Part shown: positions 7,430 to 14,468 of the stretch, piece by piece
Numbering within the stretch: the stretch's first letter is position 1
How the letters are laid out: every line of letters begins with the position of its first letter
Source: Pseudomonas viridiflava
GTDB lineage: Bacteria; Pseudomonadota; Gammaproteobacteria; Pseudomonadales; Pseudomonadaceae
DNA: 64,000 nucleotides
Direction: 5' to 3'
Assembly (NCBI RefSeq): GCF_900590885.1
Contig: NZ_UUON01000048.1
Coordinates: 186,001-250,000, forward strand
Translations under genes and position numbers: made by a program
The notes under the pieces: model-generated
What the model was told of the DNA's origin: nothing
Seen by the model: only the letters and a program-made list of their open reading frames with translations
Databases searched by the model: none

Positions 7430-7856
7430 ATTCAGTTTGGTTGGCGATCCAGGCCGGGGCTACGGGCCGATGTTCAATATCCGGAAAATCAGGCGATTGC
7501 GGCCAGTCGCGTAGGGATTGCAGATACCCAAGCAGCTCCGTGAACTGCTCAGCGTCAAGCGAAGTGGGCAGCGAGATTTCAACTTGATCACGGTGACGCT
7601 CACGCAACCATGTAACGCTGTCAATTTCAGCGCCTCGCCAGATGCGCTCCTCGCCTTCAAGGTCAATCTCTATGACAGGAGCACCGATCAGATAGGGCTG
7701 CCCACTATCATCGTGCGCCCGGACCATACCTCGTTCTGCATTTGCAATAACGCGCAAAAAAACCTCATCCGAGATTTCTACTGCATCATCTGGAATATTC
7801 CCGCCATGTATCTCAGGTAGATACGTGCATCTTGTTGATGGACTGTAAAAACGCAT
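7428..7856 (-). CDS. Tail fibre assembly chaperone (Tfa family)
   Basis: A 142-residue Tfa/gpG-type chaperone that folds the tail fibre tip and usually co-varies with it. It begins MRFYSPSTRCTYLPEIHGGN and ends WPQSPDFPDIEHRPVAPAWI, the usual C-terminal signature of phage tail assembly chaperones. It lies 9 nt after the fibre gene. By eye its base composition is clearly more AT-rich than the flanking structural genes, consistent with exchange of the fibre tip/chaperone cassette. Confidence 0.88.
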   Translation of the reverse strand: MRFYSPSTRCTYLPEIHGGNIPDDAVEISDEVFLRVIANAERGMVRAHDDSGQPYLIGAPVIEIDLEGEERIWRGAEIDSVTWLRERHRDQVEISLPTSLDAEQFTELLGYLQSLRDWPQSPDFPDIEHRPVAPAWIANQTE

Positions 7857-7865
7857 AAATTCTCC

Positions 7866-9287
7866 CTATCTACCGAAGGCAAACCAGCGTGCAACGACCG
7901 TTGCCGCAGATGTAACTTGTTTGTCGCACGTCAACGTCATGCCCTTCTTCGTGATCTGACACACATAAGATCCGATAACAGAACTCAAGATATCGCTCTC
8001 TACAGTCCAATCGGCGTAGAGCACGGAAAATGGGAACTCAACAGGAAACGAGACGGGTAACAAACTGTCGCCATTGGTTTGATACTCAACAGCACCCCAC
8101 TGAATAACCAACCCGCCCAGCCAGCTTGGGAAAACGAAATAGCCTGTTGGGGTGAAACTTGCGGCAAAGCCCAGGCGCAGCTTTTTCGGTGTAACCATTG
8201 CCAAATCATTTGCGCTATCAAGCATTTGCACGGCCGTGGCGACTTTTGATGTGCCTTGTTTGATCTCGGTTGCCTGGGTAGCGATCGCTGCCAGAGCGGC
8301 AATATCAATGTTTCCTTGGTTGATTGGCGCGTTCCAGGCTTTGATGCACCACATCACTGCCAGATTTCGCGGGCGGGTTTCGGTATCGCCTGTGAATCCG
8401 ACGTTAGCAAGGGCATCGAAATTAGAGCCACCGATTGCTTTAACGCCGACTGGGCCTTGCGCCGAGTTGATGCCTGTCTGGTTTGGTGGTGTATGGGTGT
8501 GGCTCTTGAAAGCGTCAGTTTGGTAACTCGCTAACATCCGACCAGCATCGACACCCCGCCCATGATCCCATCCACGAAAGAACTCCCCTCGCGACTCAGG
8601 CAAGCGCGTATACCCCGCCGCATCACCCGCCAAGTTGAATTTCTTCGCCAGATAAGCAGCCAAATCCGGATAAACATCATCCTTAAACAGACTGTTATCC
8701 ACCTCCAAATACCCCGGCGGCACATTCCCCAGCGGAAACGGCACCATCACCCCAACCGGCAAAGCCGAAGCCTTGGCAATCAACCCCTCAATCTCAGCCT
8801 TCGAATACGTCCCCTTGCCCAGATAATCCATCACCCAAGCCCGAGTCGCCTTCACCACCGTGTCATCGATCAACAACGTCACAATCGCGGCGTTACTCGT
8901 CTCGAATATCGAGCGAATATAAAACTCTTTCCCCGACCCCGACGTCGCCAACACCGGCTTATACGACTCCGGATACTTAACAACGGCATACAAAATCCCG
9001 GTGTCCGTCCACAGCCCGGCTTCGCGTACATACCAGCCGCCAACATCCGAGGGGATGGTGACTTCGGCCATCAGCCAGTTGGCGTTTTTTTCATCCTGAA
9101 ACAACGCGTTCAACGGCCCGCGCCACACTTCGCGTTTCAGCGCTTTTGCGCTGGCGTCGGGGTTGTAGACGGCGCCGTTGCCGTCGCCGACGGAAATCTG
9201 CGCGAGTTTGATCGGTACGCCTGCGGCCTTGCAGGCGGTTTCGTAGGCGATCCCCGCGTCGGTGAGCAGGGTGTAATAGTCAGCCAT
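7866..9287 (-). CDS. Tail fibre protein (receptor-binding)
   Basis: The 473-residue fibre determines which strains the tailocin kills. The N-terminal part (residues 1-150, starting MADYYTLLTDAGIAYETACK) is the baseplate-attachment domain of P2/pyocin fibres (DUF3751 type). A phage tail-collar region follows (about 175-310: PVGVMVPFPLGNVPPGYLEV and RLPESRGEFFRGWDHGRGVD). The C-terminus (about 385-473, with GLVIQWGAVEYQTNGDS) resembles gp53-like receptor-binding tips. The C-terminal third looks less GC-rich than the N-terminal part, a sign of module exchange. The gene begins directly after gene I (TAAATG). Confidence 0.93.
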   Translation of the reverse strand: MADYYTLLTDAGIAYETACKAAGVPIKLAQISVGDGNGAVYNPDASAKALKREVWRGPLNALFQDEKNANWLMAEVTIPSDVGGWYVREAGLWTDTGILYAVVKYPESYKPVLATSGSGKEFYIRSIFETSNAAIVTLLIDDTVVKATRAWVMDYLGKGTYSKAEIEGLIAKASALPVGVMVPFPLGNVPPGYLEVDNSLFKDDVYPDLAAYLAKKFNLAGDAAGYTRLPESRGEFFRGWDHGRGVDAGRMLASYQTDAFKSHTHTPPNQTGINSAQGPVGVKAIGGSNFDALANVGFTGDTETRPRNLAVMWCIKAWNAPINQGNIDIAALAAIATQATEIKQGTSKVATAVQMLDSANDLAMVTPKKLRLGFAASFTPTGYFVFPSWLGGLVIQWGAVEYQTNGDSLLPVSFPVEFPFSVLYADWTVESDILSSVIGSYVCQITKKGMTLTCDKQVTSAATVVARWFAFGR

Positions 9288-9917
9288 TTAGTGCTCCTGT
9301 GGATAAAGGGTGGTGGTTTCGACGGTGTAGAAGCCGGCCGCCATAAAGGCGCGGCCCGAGGCCTCAACCCCTGCCAGCACGTTGGGGTAAATCGTGGTCA
9401 GTTCGCCGCATAGCGTGGCGGCGCCAATGCTGTGTCGGCCGAAGGCGCTCAGGCCTACGGAGATCGAGAGGATGTCGCGCTCGCTTTTGGCGTCGGCCAG
9501 GCGGCGGTCGAGTCGGGCGTCGACGGTTTCGCTGTAGGGCAATTCGGTCCAGGCACGTACGGCAAAGCTGTAGGGCACGCCCGGTGGTTTCTGCTCGTAC
9601 CATGCACGCACTTCGGGGCTCAGTTGCAGGCCCTTGGCCGCGTTTTCCAGGGCTTGGCGGGTGCCGGCCTGGCGTGCGGTGGGCCAGGCGAGTTTGACGG
9701 TCAGGCGCTTTTCGGACTCGGGGGCCGTGGTGCTCCATTCGTTCACCGCGCGGTCCGCCGCCAGGTAGGGCAAGAACGCCGCCGGTGTCAGATCCGGATT
9801 CATCAATTGCGGGAAAGGCGGCGTGACCCTGTCCAGCAAATGGCCAAAACCCAGGTCCAGGGCCTTTTCCAGCGGTGAGCTGTTGGCGGGCAACAGGCTT
9901 TTTTTGAGTTCACTCAT
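9288..9917 (-). CDS. Baseplate protein I (P2 gpI-like)
   Basis: A 209-residue baseplate wedge protein. The start is set at the ATG at 9917 (MSELKKSLLPANSSPLEKAL), which overlaps the stop of J in CTATGAG; an upstream in-frame start at 9950 would lie inside J. Family features are FPQLMNPDLTPAAFLPYLAA, the AVNEWSTTAPESEKR segment and RQAGTRQALENAAKGL. It joins gpJ to the tail fibre, which is encoded next. Confidence 0.93.
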   Translation of the reverse strand: MSELKKSLLPANSSPLEKALDLGFGHLLDRVTPPFPQLMNPDLTPAAFLPYLAADRAVNEWSTTAPESEKRLTVKLAWPTARQAGTRQALENAAKGLQLSPEVRAWYEQKPPGVPYSFAVRAWTELPYSETVDARLDRRLADAKSERDILSISVGLSAFGRHSIGAATLCGELTTIYPNVLAGVEASGRAFMAAGFYTVETTTLYPQEH

Positions 9918-10909
9918 AGCGTACGCACCTCCACCTCGACGCCTGTGCAATACGGGGCCTGGAACGCCGTGCTGATAATCGGCGCCAACGGTTCGAGGAT
10001 CTGCAGTTGCGCGGCGCCGGCGCTGTGGATCGCGTAGTCGATCCAGCTCGGGTCCACGCGCCCTTCCAGGCGATGGCAGGAGTCGGCGTAGGTTTGCAGC
10101 AGTTGTTGCGCCGCCACCTGGGTCAGGCCGGAGTCCGGGCCGGCATTGATCTTGGCCACCACGCGAATTTTGTAACGCTGAATTTGCGCGCCTTGGACGG
10201 TGACCAGATCCGTTTCCGGTCGTACGTCGGGCCGTGCGAAATGTCGTCGTACGCCGTCAAGCAAATCGGCGGACGCACTGCCATCGCCCTCCCTCGACAA
10301 CACGGTCACCATCACTTCGCCAGGTGCCGTGCGCCGTCCGTTGCCGTCCTTGACCTGGGCTGCGTAGCCGTCCGGGTCGAAGGTGTAACTGACGGTGACC
10401 ACGCCCGCAGTGGCGCTTTGCACTTTGACCGACGGCCGCTCGCCCAGGGTGAACACTTCGCGGCGATACTGCATGCGCGAGCCCGCCGCCGGCGCATGGG
10501 GCGCGAGGTAGTAACGCAGACGCGCATCATCGTCGCTCTCCAGAACCGGCGGCACCGGCGGGAAGGCGGCCGGGTCGCCGGGGTCCAGCACCTGGCGCTC
10601 CAGGCCCATGTCCGCCAGGCGCGCATCCAGGTTGCTGCCGGTGGCCCACCACGCCAGCATCTGCTTGATGCGCGCATTGTATTTGCGTTCGTGGGTTTGC
10701 AGACGCACGCAAAAGGCTTCCAGGGCCAGGGTCAGCAGCTCGCTTTCATTGTCGAGGCTGGCCTTGAGTTTTACCGCGTTTTGCGGCGCGCGGGTGGCGA
10801 CGTAATCGACCACAAACGCCTTGAATTCGGCCAACAACGGCTCGAACTCATCCACCGCGATAATCGCCGGTTCCGCCAGTTGGTTCTGGCCGGGGATAAG
10901 CATGCTCAT
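9914..10909 (-). CDS. Baseplate assembly protein J (P2 gpJ-like)
   Basis: The 331-residue wedge protein of the gpJ/Mu gp47 family. Recognisable segments include FVVDYVATRAPQNAVKLKAS, LARLADMGLERQVLDPGD-like motifs around residue 100, and SRMQYRREVFTLGERPSVKV. The start overlaps the W stop (ATGA) and the end overlaps the I start, so W, J and I are translationally coupled. It forms the baseplate edge to which I and the fibre attach. Confidence 0.94.
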   Translation of the reverse strand: MSMLIPGQNQLAEPAIIAVDEFEPLLAEFKAFVVDYVATRAPQNAVKLKASLDNESELLTLALEAFCVRLQTHERKYNARIKQMLAWWATGSNLDARLADMGLERQVLDPGDPAAFPPVPPVLESDDDARLRYYLAPHAPAAGSRMQYRREVFTLGERPSVKVQSATAGVVTVSYTFDPDGYAAQVKDGNGRRTAPGEVMVTVLSREGDGSASADLLDGVRRHFARPDVRPETDLVTVQGAQIQRYKIRVVAKINAGPDSGLTQVAAQQLLQTYADSCHRLEGRVDPSWIDYAIHSAGAAQLQILEPLAPIISTAFQAPYCTGVEVEVRTL

Positions 10910-11238
10910 GTCGAGACCTCGAAAGATTGTTGGCGGTTTTTCCAGGTGCCGGCAAACCGCAGCAACAAACCTGCGCCCTGGCGGCTGGCGACGATGACCT
11001 GGGGATGGAAGTCGGTGATGCCGTTCTGCGCGTTGTAAAACGCCTGTGCAGCGTGGCTTTGGGCGAGGATCAGCAGGTCGTCGCCAAGGTTCTGGCCGAG
11101 CAATTGCGGGATACTCGAGCCGTACAACGGGCGCTTTTGGCGAGTGCCCACGGGGGTGGTCAGCGCTCGGGTGGCGCGCTGTACGAATTGCAGCCAGTCA
11201 TCCACGGCTGCCCCGGTGTTTCTATCGATTCCGAGCAT
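10906..11238 (-). CDS. Baseplate assembly protein W (gp25-like)
   Basis: A 110-residue protein of the gpW/T4 gp25 family, which nucleates the sheath at the baseplate. It starts MLGIDRNTGAAVDDWLQFVQ, followed by RATRALTTPVGTRQKRPLYG, the invariant core of the family, then IPQLLGQNLGDDLLI. Order V-W-J-I is that of P2. Confidence 0.95.
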   Translation of the reverse strand: MLGIDRNTGAAVDDWLQFVQRATRALTTPVGTRQKRPLYGSSIPQLLGQNLGDDLLILAQSHAAQAFYNAQNGITDFHPQVIVASRQGAGLLLRFAGTWKNRQQSFEVST

Positions 11239-11247
11239 GGCAAATCC

Positions 11248-11859
11248 TTATGCGCTGCTGATCACGCGGCCATGGTGATCCACCGCCGGCCCGCTCAAAT
11301 GCACGCCGGCGGCATCCAGCAGCAGGCCGGTGGCGCCGAGTTGCAGGGTGATGCTCTGGGCGGTCAGCGTCAGGCTGGCGGCGCCGACCTTGATGTCGAC
11401 CTGTTCACGGGAGCCGCTGACGGTGGTGGGGCCGTTGACCCAATTGAAGAGGTGGCTGGCGTCGTCGTAATCGCTTTGGGTGCCGTCCTGATGGCGACGT
11501 CGGGTCAACGACGCTTCGCTGGAAACCGGCGGAAACAGACTACTGTTGAGGCCGAACAAAGCCACAGACTGCGTTCCGCCTTCCCCACCGCCGTAGTTGA
11601 GCAACAGGCACTGCTCGCCCACTGAGGGAATGCGCGTTTCAGTTTGTGCACCGGCGCTGGGGTTGAAAAACCGAATGGCCGGGCTGAGCAAATCACCGTG
11701 GCTGACCTTGCAGGTATTGCTGGCGGCATCGACCTCCTGGCACACGCCAATCCGGCAGAAGCTTTCAGCGCGTCGATACAGGTCCTCGAGCTGGGCCTCC
11801 ATTTCTGCCAGGCGCTCGACAATCGGCCCCAGTTGCATGCGTAGCAATGCGTCGAACAT
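11248..11859 (-). CDS. Baseplate spike protein V (P2 gpV-like)
   Basis: The 203-residue membrane-piercing spike. The N-terminal half forms an OB-fold (IGVCQEVDAASNTCKVSHGD, RIPSVGEQCLLLNYGGGEGG). The C-terminal half is a beta-helix predicted from alternating residues (VDIKVGAASLTLTAQSITLQ, LLLDAAGVHLSGPAVDHHGR). The C-terminus ends VISSA and lacks the longer His-rich tip of P2 gpV, as in other tailocins. It is the first of the baseplate cluster. Confidence 0.93.
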   Translation of the reverse strand: MFDALLRMQLGPIVERLAEMEAQLEDLYRRAESFCRIGVCQEVDAASNTCKVSHGDLLSPAIRFFNPSAGAQTETRIPSVGEQCLLLNYGGGEGGTQSVALFGLNSSLFPPVSSEASLTRRRHQDGTQSDYDDASHLFNWVNGPTTVSGSREQVDIKVGAASLTLTAQSITLQLGATGLLLDAAGVHLSGPAVDHHGRVISSA

Positions 11860-11862
11860 GGA

Positions 11863-12378
11863 CTACTCCTGCAGCGGGCGATATTGGCCCGGGTCGTCGA
11901 TATTCGCGACTTCCCAGGTGCGGGCAAACAGCGGAATGCCCGTAGGATCTTCGAGCAGCAGAGGGCCGATATAGAGGTTTTGGGTGAAGGACACCGTCCA
12001 GGTGTCGTAGTCCGTTTCGGTGCTGGTAAGTGGCGAGGGCGCCGCGACGATGGTGGTGGGCAGGTCGCATTGATCGGGCGGCAGGCCCCAGCGGTTATCC
12101 AGGGCAAGGTCCATCAATTGGCTGGCCAGGTCGCAGGCATCAAAGGGCGCAGCCTCACTGGGGACTGTGACCCGCAGTGATACCGACAAGGCATGTGCCT
12201 TGCGCCCTTCAAAAGAGCGAGTGCCGGGGCCGTTGCGCTCCACGCTGATCAGTACGCCGGTTTTATCGCCGGCGCCGCTGAAATCCTGGTGATTGCCTAC
12301 ACGCAATTGTGGGAAGGCGCCCTTCAGCGCCGCCCCTATTGCCTCGGGCAGTTGGGAAGGTTTTTCGATAAGTGTCAT
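11863..12378 (-). CDS. Conserved tailocin protein, possible tail terminator
   Basis: A 171-residue protein between holin and spike, starting MTLIEKPSQLPEAIGAALKG. It contains SVERNGPGTRSFEGRKAHAL and the beta-strand-rich segments VSLRVTVPSE and WTVSFTQNLYIGPLLLED. The pattern (short helix, then strands, about 170 residues) resembles tail terminator/completion proteins such as Mu gp37. I infer a structural role from position but cannot name the family with confidence. It ends 3 nt before the spike gene, so it is clearly part of the operon. Confidence 0.7.
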   Translation of the reverse strand: MTLIEKPSQLPEAIGAALKGAFPQLRVGNHQDFSGAGDKTGVLISVERNGPGTRSFEGRKAHALSVSLRVTVPSEAAPFDACDLASQLMDLALDNRWGLPPDQCDLPTTIVAAPSPLTSTETDYDTWTVSFTQNLYIGPLLLEDPTGIPLFARTWEVANIDDPGQYRPLQE

Positions 12379-12399
12379 TGAGTTGCATCCTTGCAGCGG

Positions 12400-12744
12400 T
12401 TACGGCTGATCCTGGCGCGAGGTCGGGGCCTCATTGACCCCGATGCGCTTGGCCGCCCAACGTTCATAAAGGCCGATGGCCACATCCGCGCCGGCCATGG
12501 CGGTGAGGCAGCCAATGGCGCCGGCGGTCCAGATCGACATACCGGCGGCGTAGCACAGCATCAATGCCGACACCCCGCAGACCATGCATGCTCCAGACCG
12601 CAGGGCCAGGCGCCGAACCAGCGACCAACCGCGGGCGCCCTCCTTGTCGGCGCGCCACATTTCGCCGGATACACCGCCGACCAGGGCCAGTACGATCACC
12701 AGCCAGATAGGCATTTCCGCTAACACTTGCTGCTCGTTTGTCAT
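12400..12744 (-). CDS. Holin
   Basis: A 114-residue membrane protein, the first structural/lysis gene of the operon. The start at 12744 (MTNEQQVLAEMPIWLVIVLA) has a strong AGGAGG site eight bases upstream; the frame continues upstream without a good start. There are about three hydrophobic segments (residues 11-30, 50-70 and 75-95), a polar N-terminus and a charged C-terminus (RWAAKRIGVNE), as in phage holins. It would permeabilise the inner membrane so that the GH19 endolysin at the other end of the operon reaches the wall. Confidence 0.88.
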   Translation of the reverse strand: MTNEQQVLAEMPIWLVIVLALVGGVSGEMWRADKEGARGWSLVRRLALRSGACMVCGVSALMLCYAAGMSIWTAGAIGCLTAMAGADVAIGLYERWAAKRIGVNEAPTSRQDQP

Positions 12745-12818
12745 GTCACGCCTCCTGGCTGAGCATTCCCGGCATCCTGCCGGCTGGTTGGGTAAATCCA
12801 TGTGTAGGTAGGCATTCC

Positions 12819-12842
12819 AAAAAGCCCGGCTGCCCGGGCTTT
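12819..12842 (-). terminator. Intrinsic terminator in the tailocin leader
   Basis: The stem AAAGCCCGG/CCGGGCTTT (12821-12829 with 12834-12842) has a 4-nt loop and is followed on the minus strand by TTTTT. It lies about 75 nt before the holin start and about 330 nt after the predicted transcription start, so it would stop the operon unless overridden. Confidence 0.72.
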
Positions 12843-12895
12843 TCAGTAATGCGGTCCTCAATCCTTCGGCGCTACTGGCGCGGTACGGATTTTTC

Positions 12896-13170
12896 CTAAG
12901 ATGTTTTTCCGACCACGATCCCTGTCTGCCGGATAACTGCTTCTGGTGCTTTACGCTGCACACCCGGGTCAGTTGCCAACCCTCTGAACCGTTGAGGCCG
13001 GTTCATCGCTGCCTGTTCTTGCAAAGTGTTGAAGCTAAAGAGCGTCGGCATCCTTGCCGGTGTTGCCTGGCGTCCCTGCCATCGCTCGGATGGCGTCCTT
13101 GCCGGTGTTGCGTGCCTTCCTTGTCTTTCCTGGCAGCATCCTTGCCGCCTCCACCACCTTGTTGGCTGGC
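12896..13170 (-). pseudogene. Tailocin leader with degraded-looking GKDA repeats
   Basis: Between the operator region and the holin no convincing gene is seen. On the minus strand GGCAAGGA(T/C)GC recurs three times (around 13029-13150), each encoding GKDA in one frame. The repeat spacing (43 and 45 nt) breaks the frame, and no ribosome site stands before any candidate start. A short frame from 13006 (MNRPQRFRGLATDPGVQRK) faintly recalls stress-induced KGG-type proteins. It may be the remnant of a small gene or just leader RNA. Confidence 0.25.
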
Positions 13171-13179
13171 TTGAGATCG

Positions 13180-13208
13180 AGAATATGCATGTATGCATAT
13201 ACAGTCAA
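13180..13208 (-). promoter_or_regulatory. Predicted main tailocin promoter
   Basis: On the minus strand TTGACT (complement of 13203-13208) and TATTCT (complement of 13180-13185) are separated by exactly 17 bp. Both are near-consensus sigma-70 boxes. Transcription would start near 13173 and run towards the holin. One repressor operator fills the spacer and a second overlaps the -35. Confidence 0.78.
13185..13198. promoter_or_regulatory. Repressor operator O1 (ATGC-N6-GCAT)
   Basis: The sequence ATGCATGTATGCAT is a near-perfect 14-bp palindrome located between the -35 and -10 of the tailocin promoter, where a bound repressor would exclude RNA polymerase. Confidence 0.72.
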
Positions 13209-13221
13209 TGCACAAATGCAT
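13208..13221. promoter_or_regulatory. Repressor operator O2 (ATGC-N6-GCAT)
   Basis: The sequence ATGCACAAATGCAT has the same ATGC-N6-GCAT pattern as O1. It overlaps the first base of the -35 box, and its centre lies 23 bp from the centre of O1, about two helical turns. Confidence 0.7.
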
Positions 13222-13238
13222 TTATTTTTAAGTGCTCA

Positions 13239-13252
13239 ATGCGCTTATGCAT
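13239..13252. promoter_or_regulatory. Repressor operator O3 (ATGC-N6-GCAT)
   Basis: ATGCGCTTATGCAT, the third copy, lies upstream of the promoter with its centre 31 bp from the centre of O2 (three helical turns). An array of three suggests cooperative binding. Confidence 0.65.
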
Positions 13253-13295
13253 TTAAGCCCTTGCAGGCCAAGGCTTTGGGGATTTTCTAAGGGCG

Positions 13296-13323
13296 AAAAA
13301 AAGCCCGCACATTGGCGGGCTTT
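13296..13323 (-). terminator. Intrinsic terminator of the repressor gene
   Basis: GCCCGC-ACATT-GGCGGGC hairpin with seven T's on the minus strand, 17 nt after the repressor stop. It separates repressor transcription from the tailocin promoter. Confidence 0.8.
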
Positions 13324-13339
13324 GTCTTACACAGGGCGG

Positions 13340-14074
13340 TTAACGGGCGTACATGCCCCACCAGAACACATGACCAAGGATGCTGATCTGCTCATCCTGG
13401 ATATCCTGAAAGCTGTAGTCTTCATCCGGGTGTTCATCACGGTTGAAACTGCGCAGGCGAATCCCGGAAGGCAGGCGGTAGAGCTGTTTAACCCGCAGCT
13501 GACCGTTGTGATTGATGGCATACAAGTCGCCATCGACGATATCGCCAATCGCGCTTTTGCCGGCGTTGACCCCAACCGTCGCGCCATCCCGCAGCACCGG
13601 CAACATGCTGTTGCCGCGCACCGTCACACACTTGGCCTGGTCGAACTGCACACCGTTATGCCGCAGGCTGCGCTTGCCGAACCGCAGGCTGGCCTTCTCG
13701 CTTTCCTCGATGACGAATCTTCCTGATCCAGCAGCCAATTCAACCTCGCGCAGAAAGGGGATCGACACCTCGTCATCATTAACGGGCGTGTCGTCGTCCC
13801 ACAGGCTTATGTCCTTGAGTTCCGAATGCATCGGGTCACGCCCGTCATCGCGCAAAGCACCCACCGCCACGCGGCCGCGCAGCTGGTCGGTGCTCACCCG
13901 AAAGTACTCGGCGATGCGGGAAATGTGCTTGTCCGACGGATCAACGATCTTGCCGCTGAGGATCCGGGACAACGTGGATTGAGGCACGCCGGTACGCCGG
14001 TGAAGCTCCGTGGGGGAGATCCGGTCGCGGTCCAGCAGTTCTCTTAAGACGGTTGAAACGTTGCGTTTTTGCAT
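13340..14074 (-). CDS. prtR: LexA-like (S24) phage repressor, PrtR-type
   Basis: A 244-residue regulator that keeps the tailocin off until DNA damage. The N-terminal XRE-type HTH covers about residues 18-65 (PTELHRRTGVPQSTLSRILS). The C-terminal S24 peptidase domain has the self-cleavage site Ala115-Gly116 (VELAAGSGRF), nucleophile Ser156 (VRGNSMLPVL) and Lys196 (GQLRVKQLYR). All elements for RecA-stimulated autocleavage are intact. The start MQKRNVSTVLREL at 14074 is preferred over the GTG-type extension to 14149, which would cover the operator. No ribosome site precedes it, and a promoter places transcription start at or next to the ATG, so it may be leaderless. By position and type it is the PrtR analogue; no PrtN activator is seen nearby. 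Confidence 0.92.
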   Translation of the reverse strand: MQKRNVSTVLRELLDRDRISPTELHRRTGVPQSTLSRILSGKIVDPSDKHISRIAEYFRVSTDQLRGRVAVGALRDDGRDPMHSELKDISLWDDDTPVNDDEVSIPFLREVELAAGSGRFVIEESEKASLRFGKRSLRHNGVQFDQAKCVTVRGNSMLPVLRDGATVGVNAGKSAIGDIVDGDLYAINHNGQLRVKQLYRLPSGIRLRSFNRDEHPDEDYSFQDIQDEQISILGHVFWWGMYAR

Positions 14075-14081
14075 AACGGGG

Positions 14082-14110
14082 ATAATGACGGGGGATTTTG
14101 GGGTTGGCAA
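14082..14110 (-). promoter_or_regulatory. Predicted repressor promoter giving a leaderless mRNA
   Basis: TTGCCA (complement of 14105-14110) and CATTAT (complement of 14082-14087) are 17 bp apart. The -10 ends 7 nt before the A of the repressor ATG, so transcription would begin at or within a base of the start codon. Confidence 0.6.
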
Positions 14111-14124
14111 ATGCTGATTCGCAT
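14111..14124. promoter_or_regulatory. Repressor operator O4 (ATGC-N6-GCAT)
   Basis: ATGCTGATTCGCAT keeps the ATGC-N6-GCAT pattern. It touches the upstream edge of the repressor gene's -35 box, a position from which a bound repressor could contact polymerase and activate its own gene. A related TGCAT-N5-ATGCA inverted repeat lies at 14131-14145. Confidence 0.62.
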
Positions 14125-14194
14125 TTTCTATGCATTTTTCATGCACCATTCATACATCCGAGCCTCACGTGACAGAGCGATCAACCACTAACCC

Positions 14195-14284
14195 GTGGCG
14201 AGGGAGCTTGCTCCCGCTGGGGCGCAAAGCGGCCCCAAAAATGGGACTGCTGCGCAGTCCAGCGCGAGCAAGCTCCCTCGCCAC
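14195..14284. repeat. REP palindrome pair (REPIN)
   Basis: GTGGCGAGGGAGCTTGCTCC and its inverted copy bracket a central GGACTGC/GCAGTCC hairpin. It lies in the 394-nt gap between the repressor and mutS; the rest of that gap (14286-14468) should hold the mutS promoter, but I see no clear boxes. Confidence 0.85.
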
Positions 14285-14468
14285 AAGTGTGGTGCTCGCC
14301 CTTAAGAGTGGTGGCCATTAGGCGCTGCGCCCTTTTTAGGTTTTACCTAGCCGTTTGTGACCTGCGCCCTCCCAACCTCGCGTGTTAACCTTGCCGCCAT
14401 CGCAAAATTAGCAGGGCCAAGTGCCCCATCTTTGCCCCACTCCTTTTAACGAATTTGCTAACTATCTG

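Larger units (their letters stand above)
535..14074 (-). other. R-type tailocin (headless contractile phage tail bacteriocin) locus
   Basis: The locus holds a complete P2-like contractile tail (sheath, tube, tape measure, baseplate V/W/J/I, fibre, D/U/X), holin, endolysin and spanins under one LexA-like repressor. There is no capsid, portal, terminase, integrase or replication gene and no attachment-site repeat was seen. That content is what defines an R-type tailocin rather than a prophage. It sits between mutS and cinA, the known tailocin site of the fluorescens group. All genes read leftwards with short gaps or ATGA-type overlaps, implying one long transcript from the promoter near 13.2 kb. 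Confidence 0.93.

Noticed and set aside
7866..9287. F-type (flexible) tailocin
   Set aside because: A contractile sheath gene and P2-type baseplate are present, which defines the R type.
12821..12842. A plus-strand terminator for an unseen gene
   Set aside because: No plus-strand gene ends nearby; the minus-strand T run and operon direction fit a leader terminator better.
13003..13221. Open frames starting inside the operator array
   Set aside because: Their start codons lie within O1/O2 and would be upstream of or inside the promoter, so they could not be translated from the predicted transcript.
535..14074. Complete prophage at mutS-cinA
   Set aside because: No capsid, terminase, portal, integrase or attachment repeats; content is limited to tail, lysis and one repressor, so tailocin is the better call.
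14131..14145. A fifth repressor operator (TGCAT-N5-ATGCA)
   Set aside because: The half-site spacing differs from the ATGC-N6-GCAT pattern of the other four, so it is noted only as a related repeat.
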